From the NCBI RefSeq assembly GCF_009883635.2, contig NZ_CP026115.2, positions 2,046,001 through 2,110,000 on the forward strand: 64,000 nucleotides of DNA. Direction: 5' to 3'. This DNA is from Pseudomonas putida. GTDB taxonomy: Bacteria; Pseudomonadota; Gammaproteobacteria; Pseudomonadales; Pseudomonadaceae. Shown here piece by piece: positions 23,491 through 32,903 of this stretch; position 1 is the first letter of the stretch, and each line of letters begins with the position of its first letter. Below the pieces are notes generated by a model. It saw only the letters and a program-made list of their open reading frames with translations. It was not told the DNA's origin and did not search any database. A program made the position numbers and the translations under genes.

Positions 23491-24666
23491 TCAGGTTGAA
23501 CCGGAAATTTTACCACAGGCGTCATTTTCGGCACGTACCCATGGCAACAACATGACCAGAGCAACCGGCAGCCAACTGACGAACCACTCGGCGCGCGGCG
23601 TAGCCGTCAGGCTTGCAGCATCGAATTGCATCGCCATGGTCGAAAACACCCACAGGCCAAACAGGATCTTGCCCATCGGGGTATGCCGGGCACGTGTGAT
23701 CTCACCCAGGGCAAACAGCCAGACTGCGGCCCAGAGCACCATGCCGGGCAACCCCAGTTCCAAGGCAACGTGGGTGAACATATTGTGGGAGTGATCGAAC
23801 TCAAGGCCTGCAGCGCTTACCGTGTAACTGGAGCCAAGGCCCAGCCCGCCCCAGGGATGAGCAGTGATCATGTGCAGCACCGTTTCGAAGATTTGCGGGC
23901 GATACGACGCACCACGCTCAGCCAGCAGGTCATACATGAAATAGATGGCCAGGCCGAACGTGACCATCGCCATGATCGCGATCACTTGGCTGAGCCGATC
24001 ACGGCACCAAAGCGGCGCGAGTAACAGGGTAAACAGCAAGGACAGCACTGCACCGCGACTCTGACTGAGCACGACGAAGGCTCCCAGGCAGGCCAGCGCT
24101 AGCAACCAACCCAGCTGGGCAAGCCGATGCCGAGGCATCTGGTACAACAGCAACAGTGCTCCGGCGGCGACCACATAGGCACCGAGAATCGGGTGCGAAA
24201 TACCGCCGATACCGGCGAGCCGCCCGGTCAAAGGCATGGCCTGCTGGCCATAGAAATGCACGATCGATAGCAATGCGGCGAAAGCCAGCGCAGCAGCCCC
24301 TAGCTGCAACAAGTGCCGGACACGGGCGCTGCCGGCTTGTGCCAGCACAGGGAACGCGAGCAAGAACACGAAAATGTACAGTAAGCGCTTGGCCTCGCGG
24401 CTAGCATCTTCGGCAGCAGTCCAGGCCAGGCTGATCAGCCCCCACACCATCAGCAACATAATGCTGCCCCATAGCGCCGGTTGGCGTCGCCAGGCTTCAA
24501 CCAGCACTCGCCGAGCAGGCCATGCCAGCAGCAGCATGGGTAACCACAGGAACACAACCAGACCTTGCTGATAAACCTTGTTACTAGGCGCCAGGGCGAT
24601 CGCCCCGAAGAACCACACCAAACCAAAACCCAACCAGGCCTGAACCCAGTTTTTTTCGTAGACCAT
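23491..24666 (-). CDS. waaL: O-antigen ligase family membrane protein
   Basis: 391 residues, roughly 11-12 hydrophobic segments. The WaaL/Wzy_C signature lies in the large periplasmic loop: FDHSHNMFTHVALELGLPG, with the conserved HN and ELG residues. WaaL transfers undecaprenyl-linked O-polysaccharide to the lipid A-core outer sugar. RBS GAGGGGAC directly before the ATG. In P. aeruginosa waaL neighbours msbA and hldE in the same way (from memory). It could alternatively join another polymer, since no O-antigen genes are in the window. Confidence 0.8.
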   Translation of the reverse strand: MVYEKNWVQAWLGFGLVWFFGAIALAPSNKVYQQGLVVFLWLPMLLLAWPARRVLVEAWRRQPALWGSIMLLMVWGLISLAWTAAEDASREAKRLLYIFVFLLAFPVLAQAGSARVRHLLQLGAAALAFAALLSIVHFYGQQAMPLTGRLAGIGGISHPILGAYVVAAGALLLLYQMPRHRLAQLGWLLALACLGAFVVLSQSRGAVLSLLFTLLLAPLWCRDRLSQVIAIMAMVTFGLAIYFMYDLLAERGASYRPQIFETVLHMITAHPWGGLGLGSSYTVSAAGLEFDHSHNMFTHVALELGLPGMVLWAAVWLFALGEITRARHTPMGKILFGLWVFSTMAMQFDAASLTATPRAEWFVSWLPVALVMLLPWVRAENDACGKISGST

Positions 24667-24767
24667 AGGTCCCCTCGGTCAATCAACGACACCATGCATT
24701 GGTGCTTCGGCATTATTTTCGGCATTATTGCCGGTCAATTTGCTCGCCAGATGACAAGGCTCAACTC

Positions 24768-25373
24768 ATGCAATGCTCCCGGCTCTCCCAGCTCGACTTC
24801 GATCAGCTGATACTTGGTGCCCAGATACTCGAGGCTGACAGTCATGGCGCCAAAGTCTACCTGCTTGGCGATGGTAATTTCCTCAAGGTATTTCGCCGCA
24901 AGCGCCTTATTTCATCTGCGCTGCTGCGTCCCTACTCGCAGCGCTTCGTCGACAACGCCGCACGCCTTGCGCAACTGGGCATCCCTACCCTCGAGGTGAT
25001 CAGCCAGCACAAACTCGACATACCGGGCAGAACAGCGGTGCTTTATCGCCCGTTGCCAGGACGCACCTTGTTGCAGATGTCTCGCGACGACGGCTTCAGC
25101 TGGGAACACTACCTGCCCCGCCTGATCGAGCTCATCCGCCACCTTCATCGCAGTGGCATCTATTTCCGCTCCCTGCATCTGGGCAACGTAGTCGTCACTC
25201 CTGACCAACGCCTCGGCCTGATCGACGTAGCGGACATGCGCTTCCTGCGCGCGCCACTGTCCGCCCGCATGATTCGCCGCAACGTGCAGCACATGGTGCG
25301 TTACATCGAGCGGGAGAATCTGGGTGACCGATTCCCCCTCGCCGACTTCGAAGCAGCCTTGCTGGCGCGCTGA
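24768..25373 (+). CDS. Kdo/WaaP-like kinase-fold protein, catalytic Asp apparently replaced
   Basis: 201 residues from ATG 24768. Lipopolysaccharide-kinase-like fold: Lys40 in the FLKVFRR strand as the ATP lysine, an HLHRSG helix end, a catalytic-loop segment FRSLHLGN (134-140 region) and LIDVADMRF with Asp153 as the metal Asp. The catalytic loop normally reads D-L-x-x-x-N; here the first position is Ser135, although Asn140 is kept. It may therefore be a pseudokinase or use another residue. P. putida orthologues are labelled toluene tolerance proteins. Convergent with the glycosyltransferase (two bases apart) and divergent from waaL. Confidence 0.8.
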   Translation: MQCSRLSQLDFDQLILGAQILEADSHGAKVYLLGDGNFLKVFRRKRLISSALLRPYSQRFVDNAARLAQLGIPTLEVISQHKLDIPGRTAVLYRPLPGRTLLQMSRDDGFSWEHYLPRLIELIRHLHRSGIYFRSLHLGNVVVTPDQRLGLIDVADMRFLRAPLSARMIRRNVQHMVRYIERENLGDRFPLADFEAALLAR

Positions 25374-25375
25374 CC

Positions 25376-26467
25376 TCAACCGCGCAGCAGGCTGTGCGAT
25401 CCATCGCAGAACGCCTGCCACGCCGCTTCCGGCGCCAGAGTCTGCCGCTGCCGGGCGGCCATCGCCAGCGCTCGAGGGACATCACAGCGCCCAATTTCCC
25501 GGGCCCAGGCTTCCACGTCGCCAACCGGCAGATAGCAGCCCGACTCCAGCAATTGCTCCCTGAACACCGGCAGGTCGCTGCAGACTACCGGTACATCCGC
25601 CATGACGGCTTCCTGCACCACCAGGCCCAGGCCTTCGGCACGCGAAGGCACCAACAGCCAGTCAAACGCTCGGTACAGTTGCTGCAAGTCAGCATGATGC
25701 CCACACAGATATACGCTACCTGCCAGGCCCCGCGCATCGATCCGCGCCTGCAGGCTTGCGCGTAGCGGGCCATCACCGACAATTGCCAGCCGCATGCCTG
25801 GCTGGTGCTCAGCCGCGTTGGCAAATGCCTCGACAAGCATCTCGAAACCTTTGCTTTCGACCAGCCGCCCCACCGCGCCGAGCAAGGGCCCAGCGGTTTG
25901 CGGTAGTGCCAGCGCCTCGCGCGCCTGCTCACGGCTGAGCAGCGGCCTGGTGAAGGCTTGCGGGTCGAACGCCATGCGCAGCGTCTGCACCGGCCGGCCA
26001 ATGTCTTGCTCCAGGGATTGCGCGAGGGTGCGAGAGACCGCCGCGATGCTCAAACGCTCCGCTGGAAGCTGGTTCAACAAGTCGACATCACTGGCGGTCA
26101 GGCGGGTCATGCCATGGAACAGCACCTTGGCGCGCACCTCGGGAATCTGTCGCAGCACTGGCAACACCAGCCGTGCGACACCAACGCCGTCGAGCAGGAT
26201 CACCTCGGCCCCGGCCTCCTCCAGTGCCCTGCGCAGGCGCAGTCGCAGCCAGGGACGCAACAGGCGCCACAGGTGTTTGCCCTTCAGCGCTCGCTGCGGC
26301 ATGTGCCATACACGCGTGGCACCTCGCCCATGGCACAGCTCACCGCCCAGCAGCAGCCAGTTACTGATACGGGCGTCGGCTCCCGCTTGCGACAGCACCT
26401 GTTGATGAACTTTATGGATGGACATGTACGGAGAACCGCCTGCCCACATCATGTTGACGATATTCAT
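25376..26467 (-). CDS. GT4 glycosyltransferase, outer-core type (WapR-like position)
   Basis: 363 residues. GT-B fold with C-terminal group-1 domain: GAVGRLVESKGFEMLVEAF, LAIVGDGPLR, and the nucleotide-sugar EX7E region SRAEGLGLVVQEAVMADVPVV. Probably acts on the lipopolysaccharide outer core: it occupies the place of wapR (rhamnosyltransferase) in the P. aeruginosa cluster. That functional match is by synteny only; the sugar is unknown. 168 bases separate it from ssg; that gap holds two small hairpins (CCCGGCGC/GCGCCGGG type near 26581 and CCAGC/GCTGG near 26615) that could end the upstream transcript. Confidence 0.85.
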   Translation of the reverse strand: MNIVNMMWAGGSPYMSIHKVHQQVLSQAGADARISNWLLLGGELCHGRGATRVWHMPQRALKGKHLWRLLRPWLRLRLRRALEEAGAEVILLDGVGVARLVLPVLRQIPEVRAKVLFHGMTRLTASDVDLLNQLPAERLSIAAVSRTLAQSLEQDIGRPVQTLRMAFDPQAFTRPLLSREQAREALALPQTAGPLLGAVGRLVESKGFEMLVEAFANAAEHQPGMRLAIVGDGPLRASLQARIDARGLAGSVYLCGHHADLQQLYRAFDWLLVPSRAEGLGLVVQEAVMADVPVVCSDLPVFREQLLESGCYLPVGDVEAWAREIGRCDVPRALAMAARQRQTLAPEAAWQAFCDGSHSLLRG

Positions 26468-26635
26468 GGGGATAGCGCCGCTCTCCCGTGCAAGCCAAGT
26501 GGGACTGCAACGTCATTGATAGAAAAAGATGATCCCATGCCGACAAGGGTGCCCAAGCGCCGCGTCAATGCCCGCCTTGTCCCGGCGCAGCGCCGGGAAA
26601 GCACCCTAACTCCAGCATAGGCTGGAATATTCAGA

Positions 26636-27592
26636 TCAGAAGCCCAGTTTCAGGCGCAAGCGTTGCCACGCAGACAACGGCGGATGGGGCCTCAGCGCCG
26701 GGCGCATATGCTCCACGATGCTTTGCCCCACTGCAGCAAAACTGAAACGCGACACTGCCAGTTCGCGCCCGTTTCTGGCGATTTGCTGTGCGAGGGCAGG
26801 ATCGTCACGCAAGACACGCAACTTTGCCTGCAACGTAGGAATGTCGCCATAGAACACGACGTTTTGCATATCCTGCAGGCCCAGCGCGCGATTCTCTGCT
26901 TCGCCCTGGTCATAGGCGAGCAACACGCAGCCGCAGGCCATGGCTTCGAAGTTCTTGATCATGTACTCGCCCATGCCAACATCTGCACTGACGAAGTACT
27001 GGATACGGTTGAGCGTGTTGCAGTAGTCCTCGCCCGACTTGGTACGGGTGACCACGAGGTTCTCGACCTGCCCCAGTTCGTCAAGCAGCGCCTTGCGCCC
27101 GCTGTAGGCAACGCTGTTGGTGCTGCCGACGAATGCCAGTTCGATATCGCGCTCACGGCCCTGGTCGGTCAGCAGTTGCTCATCGTAGCCCTTGGGCACG
27201 AACACCGCATCGAAGCCCTCCTGGCGAAGGCGCTCGCTGACCATGTACCCCGAGCTGATCACCCGTGCCCACGGCAGCTTGCGATAATGCGCGCTGAACT
27301 TGCCGGTGTACTTGCAAGGAATGTAGTTCTGGTAGGCGTCGTGCTCGAGAATGACCAGGTTCGGTACCGTGCGGATGAAGGCTGCCTGGCGGATCTCTTG
27401 CTTGAAGCGCAGGAAGAAGACGATACGGTCATAACGCTCGACCTGCACTTCACGTTTGAAGTAACGGCGCAGGTTGCGCTGGTCTTCGCTGGTCAGCCAG
27501 CGCAGGTCGCATTCGCAGTTGGCCGCGACGCCGTCGTACAGGCGATCGAGGATCGCGCGCTGTTCCTTCTGTACCAGAAATAGGACTTTCAT
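26636..27592 (-). CDS. ssg: Cell-surface polysaccharide glycosyltransferase (Ssg-like)
   Basis: 318 residues from ATG 27592, with AAGGAAAG upstream. CgeB/GT1-like glycosyltransferase: KVLFLVQKEQ at the N-terminus, central ILEHDAYQNY, and a C-terminal donor-binding region YMIKNFEAMACGCVLLAYD followed by ALAQQIARNGRE. Ssg in pseudomonads is needed for normal lipopolysaccharide/exopolysaccharide and phage and surface attachment. Located 37 bases after dnpA, matching the ssg-dnpA-mig-14 order of P. aeruginosa. Confidence 0.85.
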   Translation of the reverse strand: MKVLFLVQKEQRAILDRLYDGVAANCECDLRWLTSEDQRNLRRYFKREVQVERYDRIVFFLRFKQEIRQAAFIRTVPNLVILEHDAYQNYIPCKYTGKFSAHYRKLPWARVISSGYMVSERLRQEGFDAVFVPKGYDEQLLTDQGRERDIELAFVGSTNSVAYSGRKALLDELGQVENLVVTRTKSGEDYCNTLNRIQYFVSADVGMGEYMIKNFEAMACGCVLLAYDQGEAENRALGLQDMQNVVFYGDIPTLQAKLRVLRDDPALAQQIARNGRELAVSRFSFAAVGQSIVEHMRPALRPHPPLSAWQRLRLKLGF

Positions 27593-27629
27593 TGCTTTCC
27601 TTGGGCGCTCTGCGCCATCGCGGTCGGGT

Positions 27630-29033
27630 TTACAGCTCACGCCGCCAGAACAACTCATGCCGGCGCACGGCCTTGCGGAAGAACTCGTTCTCCCCGTAAG
27701 GCGACGGCCGGCGCCCCGCCAGCCAGCGCTGCAGCCATCGACGCAGGCGGCGCTTGAACGGTGCCCGGGGCTGCAGGTCGTGCATCATGCCCAAGGCCAT
27801 GGCCTTGTCACGCTGGGTTGCCACATCCAGCAGCATTGTGCACGGCGCCCAGGCCTGCTCGGCGCGTAATTGCGGCGGCAAGGCCACGCCATCACCGCTG
27901 TCGCCCATTGGCCAGCGGTCGTTGTCATGCAGGTGGTTGGCGTAGCACAACAGCGTCTGCGGCTGCCATGCCAGGCCCTGCAAGGCCTCCATGACAGCCG
28001 CCTGGGCGCAGATATGGTCGGGATGCGGGTCAAGTTGCGGATGCGGCATGACCAGCACTTCAGGCCTGGCCATTTCCAGCAGCGCCCGCAGGTCGGCCAG
28101 CAGGTTGTGCCAGGTTGGCGCACCATCGCGGTCGGCCGGCAGCGGGAACGGGTTGAACTGGCGGAACGGGCGGATATCGGCCATGTCCGCTTCGCGGGAT
28201 ACAGCAGGCTGATCAGGGGCGGCCTGCATGGCGGGCAGCTGCAGGCAGAAATACCCTAACTGCACGCAGCGCGACTCGGGCACGCCGGCCCAGCGTGGTA
28301 CGGCGATGCTGTCCCAGGCGCGCAGGCGACCCTTCAAGCGGGCAGCCTCCGACTTGCCCATGCCCATCTGCTGATAGTGCTCAGCCTCGATCTCACCCGC
28401 CGTCAGGGTTACCACCCAAGTCTCGTCGGCCTGACTGTACAAGCCATAAGCCGCCAGCTCAGCATCATCGGCATGCGGCGCGATGACCATCACGCGGCGG
28501 CGCTGAAGCTCGACACTGGGGGTTATCCACAGGCGTGGCTCGCCCTGCAGCCGGCAATGGCGCCCACGCAGATGCAGCGTGCCAGCCTGTAAAGGCTCAG
28601 CCATACCGGTGAGGTTGAGGAAGCGAAGCCCATCGACACCGCGCTCGAAGGTTTGCCGGTCAGTGCATTCGCTGCCGTGCAACTCGACCTGCGGATCGAA
28701 GAAGCGCCCCAGCCAACTACTTTTGACCCGCACTTCAAGCACCAGGGTTTCATCACCCTGCAACGCCGTGTCCACCTTGAGCTGCCCGTCGCGCGACATG
28801 ACCGGCGCTTCATGGCTCAGTTCACCGAAGCGGTAGGCGTAATCCTCGCCAGGCGCATAGAACAGGTGATCGGCGAACCAGGCTTCGTGCGCGGCCCAGA
28901 GCAGCGGCAGCAGCAACAGCGGCAGCCACCACCAGCTAAAGAAACCCAGCGCTGCCAGCGCAATCAGGCTGGCGAGCAAGCCCACGCGCTTGTTGCGCCG
29001 ATGGCGCTTGAGCAACTGCTGCTTGCGGCTCAC
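27630..29033 (-). CDS. dnpA: PIG-L family de-N-acetylase (DnpA-like)
   Basis: 467 residues. A GTG start at 29033 overlaps the mig-14 stop (GTGA), so the two are coupled; an earlier ATG lies within mig-14. Two N-terminal membrane helices (about residues 16-45) are followed by a beta-rich domain and then the PIG-L domain with the zinc motif APHADDAE (His187, Asp189, Asp190) and a second zinc His in PHPQLDPHPDH. It is predicted to remove an N-acetyl group from a glycolipid or core sugar. In P. aeruginosa dnpA affects fluoroquinolone tolerance (established knowledge). Confidence 0.9.
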   Translation of the reverse strand: MSRKQQLLKRHRRNKRVGLLASLIALAALGFFSWWWLPLLLLPLLWAAHEAWFADHLFYAPGEDYAYRFGELSHEAPVMSRDGQLKVDTALQGDETLVLEVRVKSSWLGRFFDPQVELHGSECTDRQTFERGVDGLRFLNLTGMAEPLQAGTLHLRGRHCRLQGEPRLWITPSVELQRRRVMVIAPHADDAELAAYGLYSQADETWVVTLTAGEIEAEHYQQMGMGKSEAARLKGRLRAWDSIAVPRWAGVPESRCVQLGYFCLQLPAMQAAPDQPAVSREADMADIRPFRQFNPFPLPADRDGAPTWHNLLADLRALLEMARPEVLVMPHPQLDPHPDHICAQAAVMEALQGLAWQPQTLLCYANHLHDNDRWPMGDSGDGVALPPQLRAEQAWAPCTMLLDVATQRDKAMALGMMHDLQPRAPFKRRLRRWLQRWLAGRRPSPYGENEFFRKAVRRHELFWRREL

Positions 29034-29929
29034 GCCTGGAATACCGGCACAGGGTTGCACCAACGGTCCTTGTACTCACGGTCGGCACGGCCGAAGGAGA
29101 AGCGCAGGGGTTTGTTGCGCGCCCGGGCATCTTCCCAGGCCGCTTGGGTATTGAGGAAGCTCAGCACGCTACCAGGGCTGAAGGCCTTGGTTTCCGGGTC
29201 GACACCGCCGTTGATGTATTCGACGCTGATCCACTCGGGCGCTTCAACGCGATACACCAGCTGGATGGCGATGGGCTTGTCGTCGAGCATCAGCACCGAG
29301 CCAATCAGCAGCTCGCGCAGGCGCTCCAGCACATCGGCCATGCGCTCGGCACCCGTGGCCGGGAAGCCCCAGCGGCGCTGGAACAGGTCGCAGTACATGG
29401 CGGCAATCTGCTGCGCGCTGAAGTCGCCGATCGGGCGCACCACGCCGCCCGCCTCTTCCAGCAGGCGCAATTCGCGGCGCTGGTTGTAGCGGAATTTCTT
29501 CGAAAGGTCTTCATGGGCGCGGGCCATGGCCAGCTGCTCCTTCTGCACCTTGAGGCCGCTGAAGCGGCCCTGATTAAGCTCGGACAGGTAGCGTGCAGCA
29601 TGGCGCAACGGCGCGCCGGCATCTGCCGCCGCCGGCAGGATGAGCTCGGCATTGCCAAGGTCGAACAGCGCTTTCTTGCCGGCACGCTTGAGCACGTCCT
29701 TGGACAACGCCAGATGACGCCCCCAGGTCGGGATGGCGGCTTTCAGTTCACCCGCCTGGTACCAGCCCAGATAACGCACCGGGATCTGTGCCAGGTCAGC
29801 CAACTCCTCGACCACCAACGGGTGCGTCGCGACGCTACCACCGAAACGCGCCCACGCTTCGGCGTAGGCTGGCGCATCGATGGCCTGCCAACCGCGCTCG
29901 CGGAAAGCCTGGATATGATTGAGCATCAA
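29030..29929 (-). CDS. mig-14: Mig-14 family protein
   Basis: 299 residues. GNAT-like fold protein of the Mig-14 family; in Salmonella and P. aeruginosa it contributes to resistance to antimicrobial peptides and is membrane associated. The acyltransferase-like core is seen around KKFRYNQRRELRLLEEAGG and MLDDKPIAIQLVYR, ending with FGRADREYKDRW. Start ATGATG at 29929; the first overlaps the wapH-like stop by four bases. Same transcript as the glycosyltransferase and dnpA. Confidence 0.9.
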   Translation of the reverse strand: MMLNHIQAFRERGWQAIDAPAYAEAWARFGGSVATHPLVVEELADLAQIPVRYLGWYQAGELKAAIPTWGRHLALSKDVLKRAGKKALFDLGNAELILPAAADAGAPLRHAARYLSELNQGRFSGLKVQKEQLAMARAHEDLSKKFRYNQRRELRLLEEAGGVVRPIGDFSAQQIAAMYCDLFQRRWGFPATGAERMADVLERLRELLIGSVLMLDDKPIAIQLVYRVEAPEWISVEYINGGVDPETKAFSPGSVLSFLNTQAAWEDARARNKPLRFSFGRADREYKDRWCNPVPVFQA

Positions 29930-31056
29930 GCCTTCCCCACCAGCGCACGAACCTGTGGCAACTGCCAGAACGCCTCGCGCACGGCCTGGTCGGAGAAACG
30001 CTCGTGCAGGCGCCGCAGCATGTGCGCGGCGCAGGCTTCACGTTGCTGTTCATCCAGCGTGGCCATGTGCTTGAGGCCCTGCGCCAGCTGCCCGGCATCG
30101 GCCAGCGGGAACAGCACGCCAACACCCTCGACCACCTCACGTGCACCGCCACAGGCCGTGGCCAGCACGGGCACGCCGGCGACCATGGCTTCGAGCAGGA
30201 CCATACCGAACGGCTCATGGTCGGAGCTCAAGGCAAAAACATCGAAGGCTTGGAAATAGCGACGGGCATCCGCCACCTGGCCGAGGAAGTCAACCTGCGC
30301 GGCAATGCCCAATTCGGCAGCCTGTGCCTTGAGCTTCGCTTCCAGGCGCCCCTTGCCCAGGATTGCCAGGCGTGCGCCGGCTGGCAAGCCTGGCAGCGCC
30401 TCGGCAAAGCCGCGCAGCAAGGTTGCCTGGTCCTTGTCAGGGTGCAGGCGACCGACGTTGCCGACCACCCATGCCTGGGCATCCAGGCCCAGCGCCGCAC
30501 GGGCCTCGGCACGGGGCTCCAGGGCAGCTTGCAGGGCGTCGATATCGATACGGTTGTACAGCGTCTGGATACGCTCGGCCGGCCACTGCGGCAGGCAGCG
30601 ACGCATGTCGTCACGCACCGCATCCGACACGCCCAGCAGACTCAGGCGCTTGCTGAACAGGTTGGCGAACAGGCGCCGCCCCTTGCGTTCATAGTCGCCG
30701 AATGCATGGTGCACGCCGATCACTGGCAAGCCGGTGCCCAGCAGCGCGACATAGATCGGCTTGAAACGGTGAGCGATGCAGAAGCTGAAATTGCGCTCGG
30801 CCGCAATGCGCCGCAGGGTGCGAATTGCGCCGAGCTTCAGGCCACGCACGGCCTTGGAGCTGAATTCGAGAAACAGCACCTCGTCCGACGCACAACCTGC
30901 CGCAACCTGCGGGTCGGCTGCGCCGGTGAGGAACACGGTGGTGACCTTGTAGCCGCTGCCCTGGAACAGGCTGGCGTATTGACGGGCACAATCGAGGAAC
31001 GGCCCGTCATAGCCATGGCAGAACTGCAGGATCCGCGTTTCAGAGCGGCTGGTCAT
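29926..31056 (-). CDS. wapH: GT4 glycosyltransferase (WapH-like)
   Basis: 376 residues. GT-B fold: N-terminal acceptor domain with GYDGPFLDCARQYASLF and GVHHAFGDYERKGRR, C-terminal domain with VGNVGRLHPDKDQATLLRGF, LAILGKGRLEAKL and the donor motif SSDHEPFGMVLLEAMVAGVPVLAT. The gene lies between the carbamoyltransferase and mig-14, the place of wapH in P. aeruginosa, where it builds the outer core. It overlaps the carbamoyltransferase stop by 17 bases. Sugar donor not determined by the sequence. Confidence 0.85.
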   Translation of the reverse strand: MTSRSETRILQFCHGYDGPFLDCARQYASLFQGSGYKVTTVFLTGAADPQVAAGCASDEVLFLEFSSKAVRGLKLGAIRTLRRIAAERNFSFCIAHRFKPIYVALLGTGLPVIGVHHAFGDYERKGRRLFANLFSKRLSLLGVSDAVRDDMRRCLPQWPAERIQTLYNRIDIDALQAALEPRAEARAALGLDAQAWVVGNVGRLHPDKDQATLLRGFAEALPGLPAGARLAILGKGRLEAKLKAQAAELGIAAQVDFLGQVADARRYFQAFDVFALSSDHEPFGMVLLEAMVAGVPVLATACGGAREVVEGVGVLFPLADAGQLAQGLKHMATLDEQQREACAAHMLRRLHERFSDQAVREAFWQLPQVRALVGKA

Positions 31057-32797
31057 AGGCGGCGGCGCCGTCCTTCACGACCAGGATGTCTTCCATGATC
31101 AGGTACTGCAGGTCCGAACCGAAGAACATGTTCAGCGCATCGGTCGGCGAGCAGATCATCGGCTCGCCACGGCGGTTCAGCGAGGTGTTCAGCGACACGC
31201 CGTTGCCGGTCAGGTCTTCCAGCGCCTTCATCATGTCGTAGTAGCGAGGGTTGTACTCGCGCTTGAGCACCTGGGCCCGCGAGGTACCGTCTTCGTGGAC
31301 CACTTCCGGCACACGGGTCTTCCACTCTTCAGCCACTTCGAAGGTGAAGGTCATGAACGGCGCCGGGTGGTCGACCTTGATCATCTGCGGAGCGACGGTG
31401 TCGAGCATCGACGGGCAGAAAGGTCTCCAGCGTTCGCGGAACTTGATCTGCTCGTTGATGCGGTTGGCCACGCCCGGCACGCTCGGGCAGCCGATGATCG
31501 AACGACCACCCAGGGCGCGCGGGCCGAATTCCATGCGACCTTGGAACCAGGCCACCGGGTTGCCCTCGACCATGATCTTGGCGATGCGCTGCGGCATGTC
31601 GTCGAGCTTGCGCCACTTCGGCGCGTTCGGGTGACGGGCGCAGGCGGCGATCACGTCTTCGTTGGAGTACGACGGGCCGAGGTAGACGTGTTCCATCTTC
31701 TCGACCGGCACGCCACGGGCGTGGGAAACGTAGGCTGCTGCACCGACGGCGGTACCAGCGTCGCCGGAGGCCGGCTGGACGAACAGTTCCTTGACGTCAG
31801 GACGGGCGATGATCTTCTGGTTGAGCTTGACGTTCAGCGCACAGCCGCCAGCGAAGGCGAGCTTGCCGGTTTCACGCAGGGTATCGCCCAGGTAGTGATC
31901 GATCATCTGCAGGGCGATCTTCTCGAACAACGCCTGCATGCTGGCTGCGTAGTGGATGTACGGCTCGTCGGCGATGTCGCCTTCGCGCTTGGGGCCCAGC
32001 CATTCGATCAGCTTCGGCGAGAAGTAGAAGCCTTTGCCCTTCTCTTTATAGCGGCGCAGGCCGATGACGTTGGCGTACTCGGTGTTGATCACCAGTTCGC
32101 CGTTCTCGAAGCTGGCCAGGCGGGAGAAGTCGTACTTGCTGGCGTCGCCGTACGGCGCCATGCCCATGACCTTGAACTCGCCGTCGAGCATCTCGAAACC
32201 GAGGAATTCGGTGATTGCGCCGTACAAGCCACCCAGCGAGTCCGGGTCGAAGAATTCCTTGATCTTGTGGATCTTGCCGTTTTCGCCGTAGCCGAAGAAG
32301 GTTGTGGCGTACTCACCCTTGCCGTCGATGCCGAGGATCGCGGTCTTTTCCTTGAAGCCCGAGCAGTGGTAGGCGCTGGAAGCGTGGGCCAGGTGGTGCT
32401 CGACCGGTTCGATCTTGATCTTCTTCGGGTCGAAGCCCAGCTGCTCCAGGCACCAGACGATCTTCTTGCGGTAGCGCTTGTAGCGACGGTTGCCCATCAG
32501 GATCGCGTCGAGGGCGCGGTCCGGGGCATACCAGTAACGCTTGGCGTAGTGCCAGCGGGCCTTGCCGAACAGGCTGATCGGGGCGAACGGGATGGCCACC
32601 ACATCAACGTCGGACGGCTTGATGCCGGCTTGTTCCAGGCAGAATTTCGCCGACTCGTAGGGCATGCGGTTCTTCGCATGCTTGTCACGCACGAAGCGCT
32701 CTTCTTCGGCGGCGGCAATCAGTTTGCCGTCGATGTACAGGGCCGCGGAAGGGTCATGGCTAAGGGCGCCGGACAGGCCAAGAATCGTCAATGCCAA
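31040..32797 (-). CDS. NodU/CmcH-family carbamoyltransferase
   Basis: 585 residues, full family length. N-terminal Kae1-like domain (GLSGALSHDPSAALYIDG, EEERFVRDKHAKNR, EHHLAHASSAY with metal-binding His residues) and C-terminal YrdC-like carbamoylation domain (GRMEFGPRALGGRSIIG, NTSLNRRGEPM). It transfers a carbamoyl group from carbamoyl phosphate, through carbamoyl-AMP, to a sugar hydroxyl; in Pseudomonas it carbamoylates a heptose of the inner core. The start is TTG 32797 with GAAGAGG upstream. First gene of a tight five-gene minus-strand unit ending at ssg. Confidence 0.92.
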   Translation of the reverse strand: MALTILGLSGALSHDPSAALYIDGKLIAAAEEERFVRDKHAKNRMPYESAKFCLEQAGIKPSDVDVVAIPFAPISLFGKARWHYAKRYWYAPDRALDAILMGNRRYKRYRKKIVWCLEQLGFDPKKIKIEPVEHHLAHASSAYHCSGFKEKTAILGIDGKGEYATTFFGYGENGKIHKIKEFFDPDSLGGLYGAITEFLGFEMLDGEFKVMGMAPYGDASKYDFSRLASFENGELVINTEYANVIGLRRYKEKGKGFYFSPKLIEWLGPKREGDIADEPYIHYAASMQALFEKIALQMIDHYLGDTLRETGKLAFAGGCALNVKLNQKIIARPDVKELFVQPASGDAGTAVGAAAYVSHARGVPVEKMEHVYLGPSYSNEDVIAACARHPNAPKWRKLDDMPQRIAKIMVEGNPVAWFQGRMEFGPRALGGRSIIGCPSVPGVANRINEQIKFRERWRPFCPSMLDTVAPQMIKVDHPAPFMTFTFEVAEEWKTRVPEVVHEDGTSRAQVLKREYNPRYYDMMKALEDLTGNGVSLNTSLNRRGEPMICSPTDALNMFFGSDLQYLIMEDILVVKDGAAAYDQPL

Positions 32798-32903
32798 GGG
32801 ATTAGCCTCTTCATTCGGTAGAGATGCGCCAGCGGCCTCATGGGCGGGTGGCGGCTAAAGGGCGAGATTATAACGCAAACAATGAGGGAGACACTGCATT
32901 AAC

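Noticed and set aside
26500..26635. Possible short coding region before ssg's end
   Set aside because: Only short frames with no ribosome site or family; hairpins suggest untranslated or terminating sequence.
31295..32821. 508-codon plus-strand open frame
   Set aside because: Antisense of the carbamoyltransferase gene.
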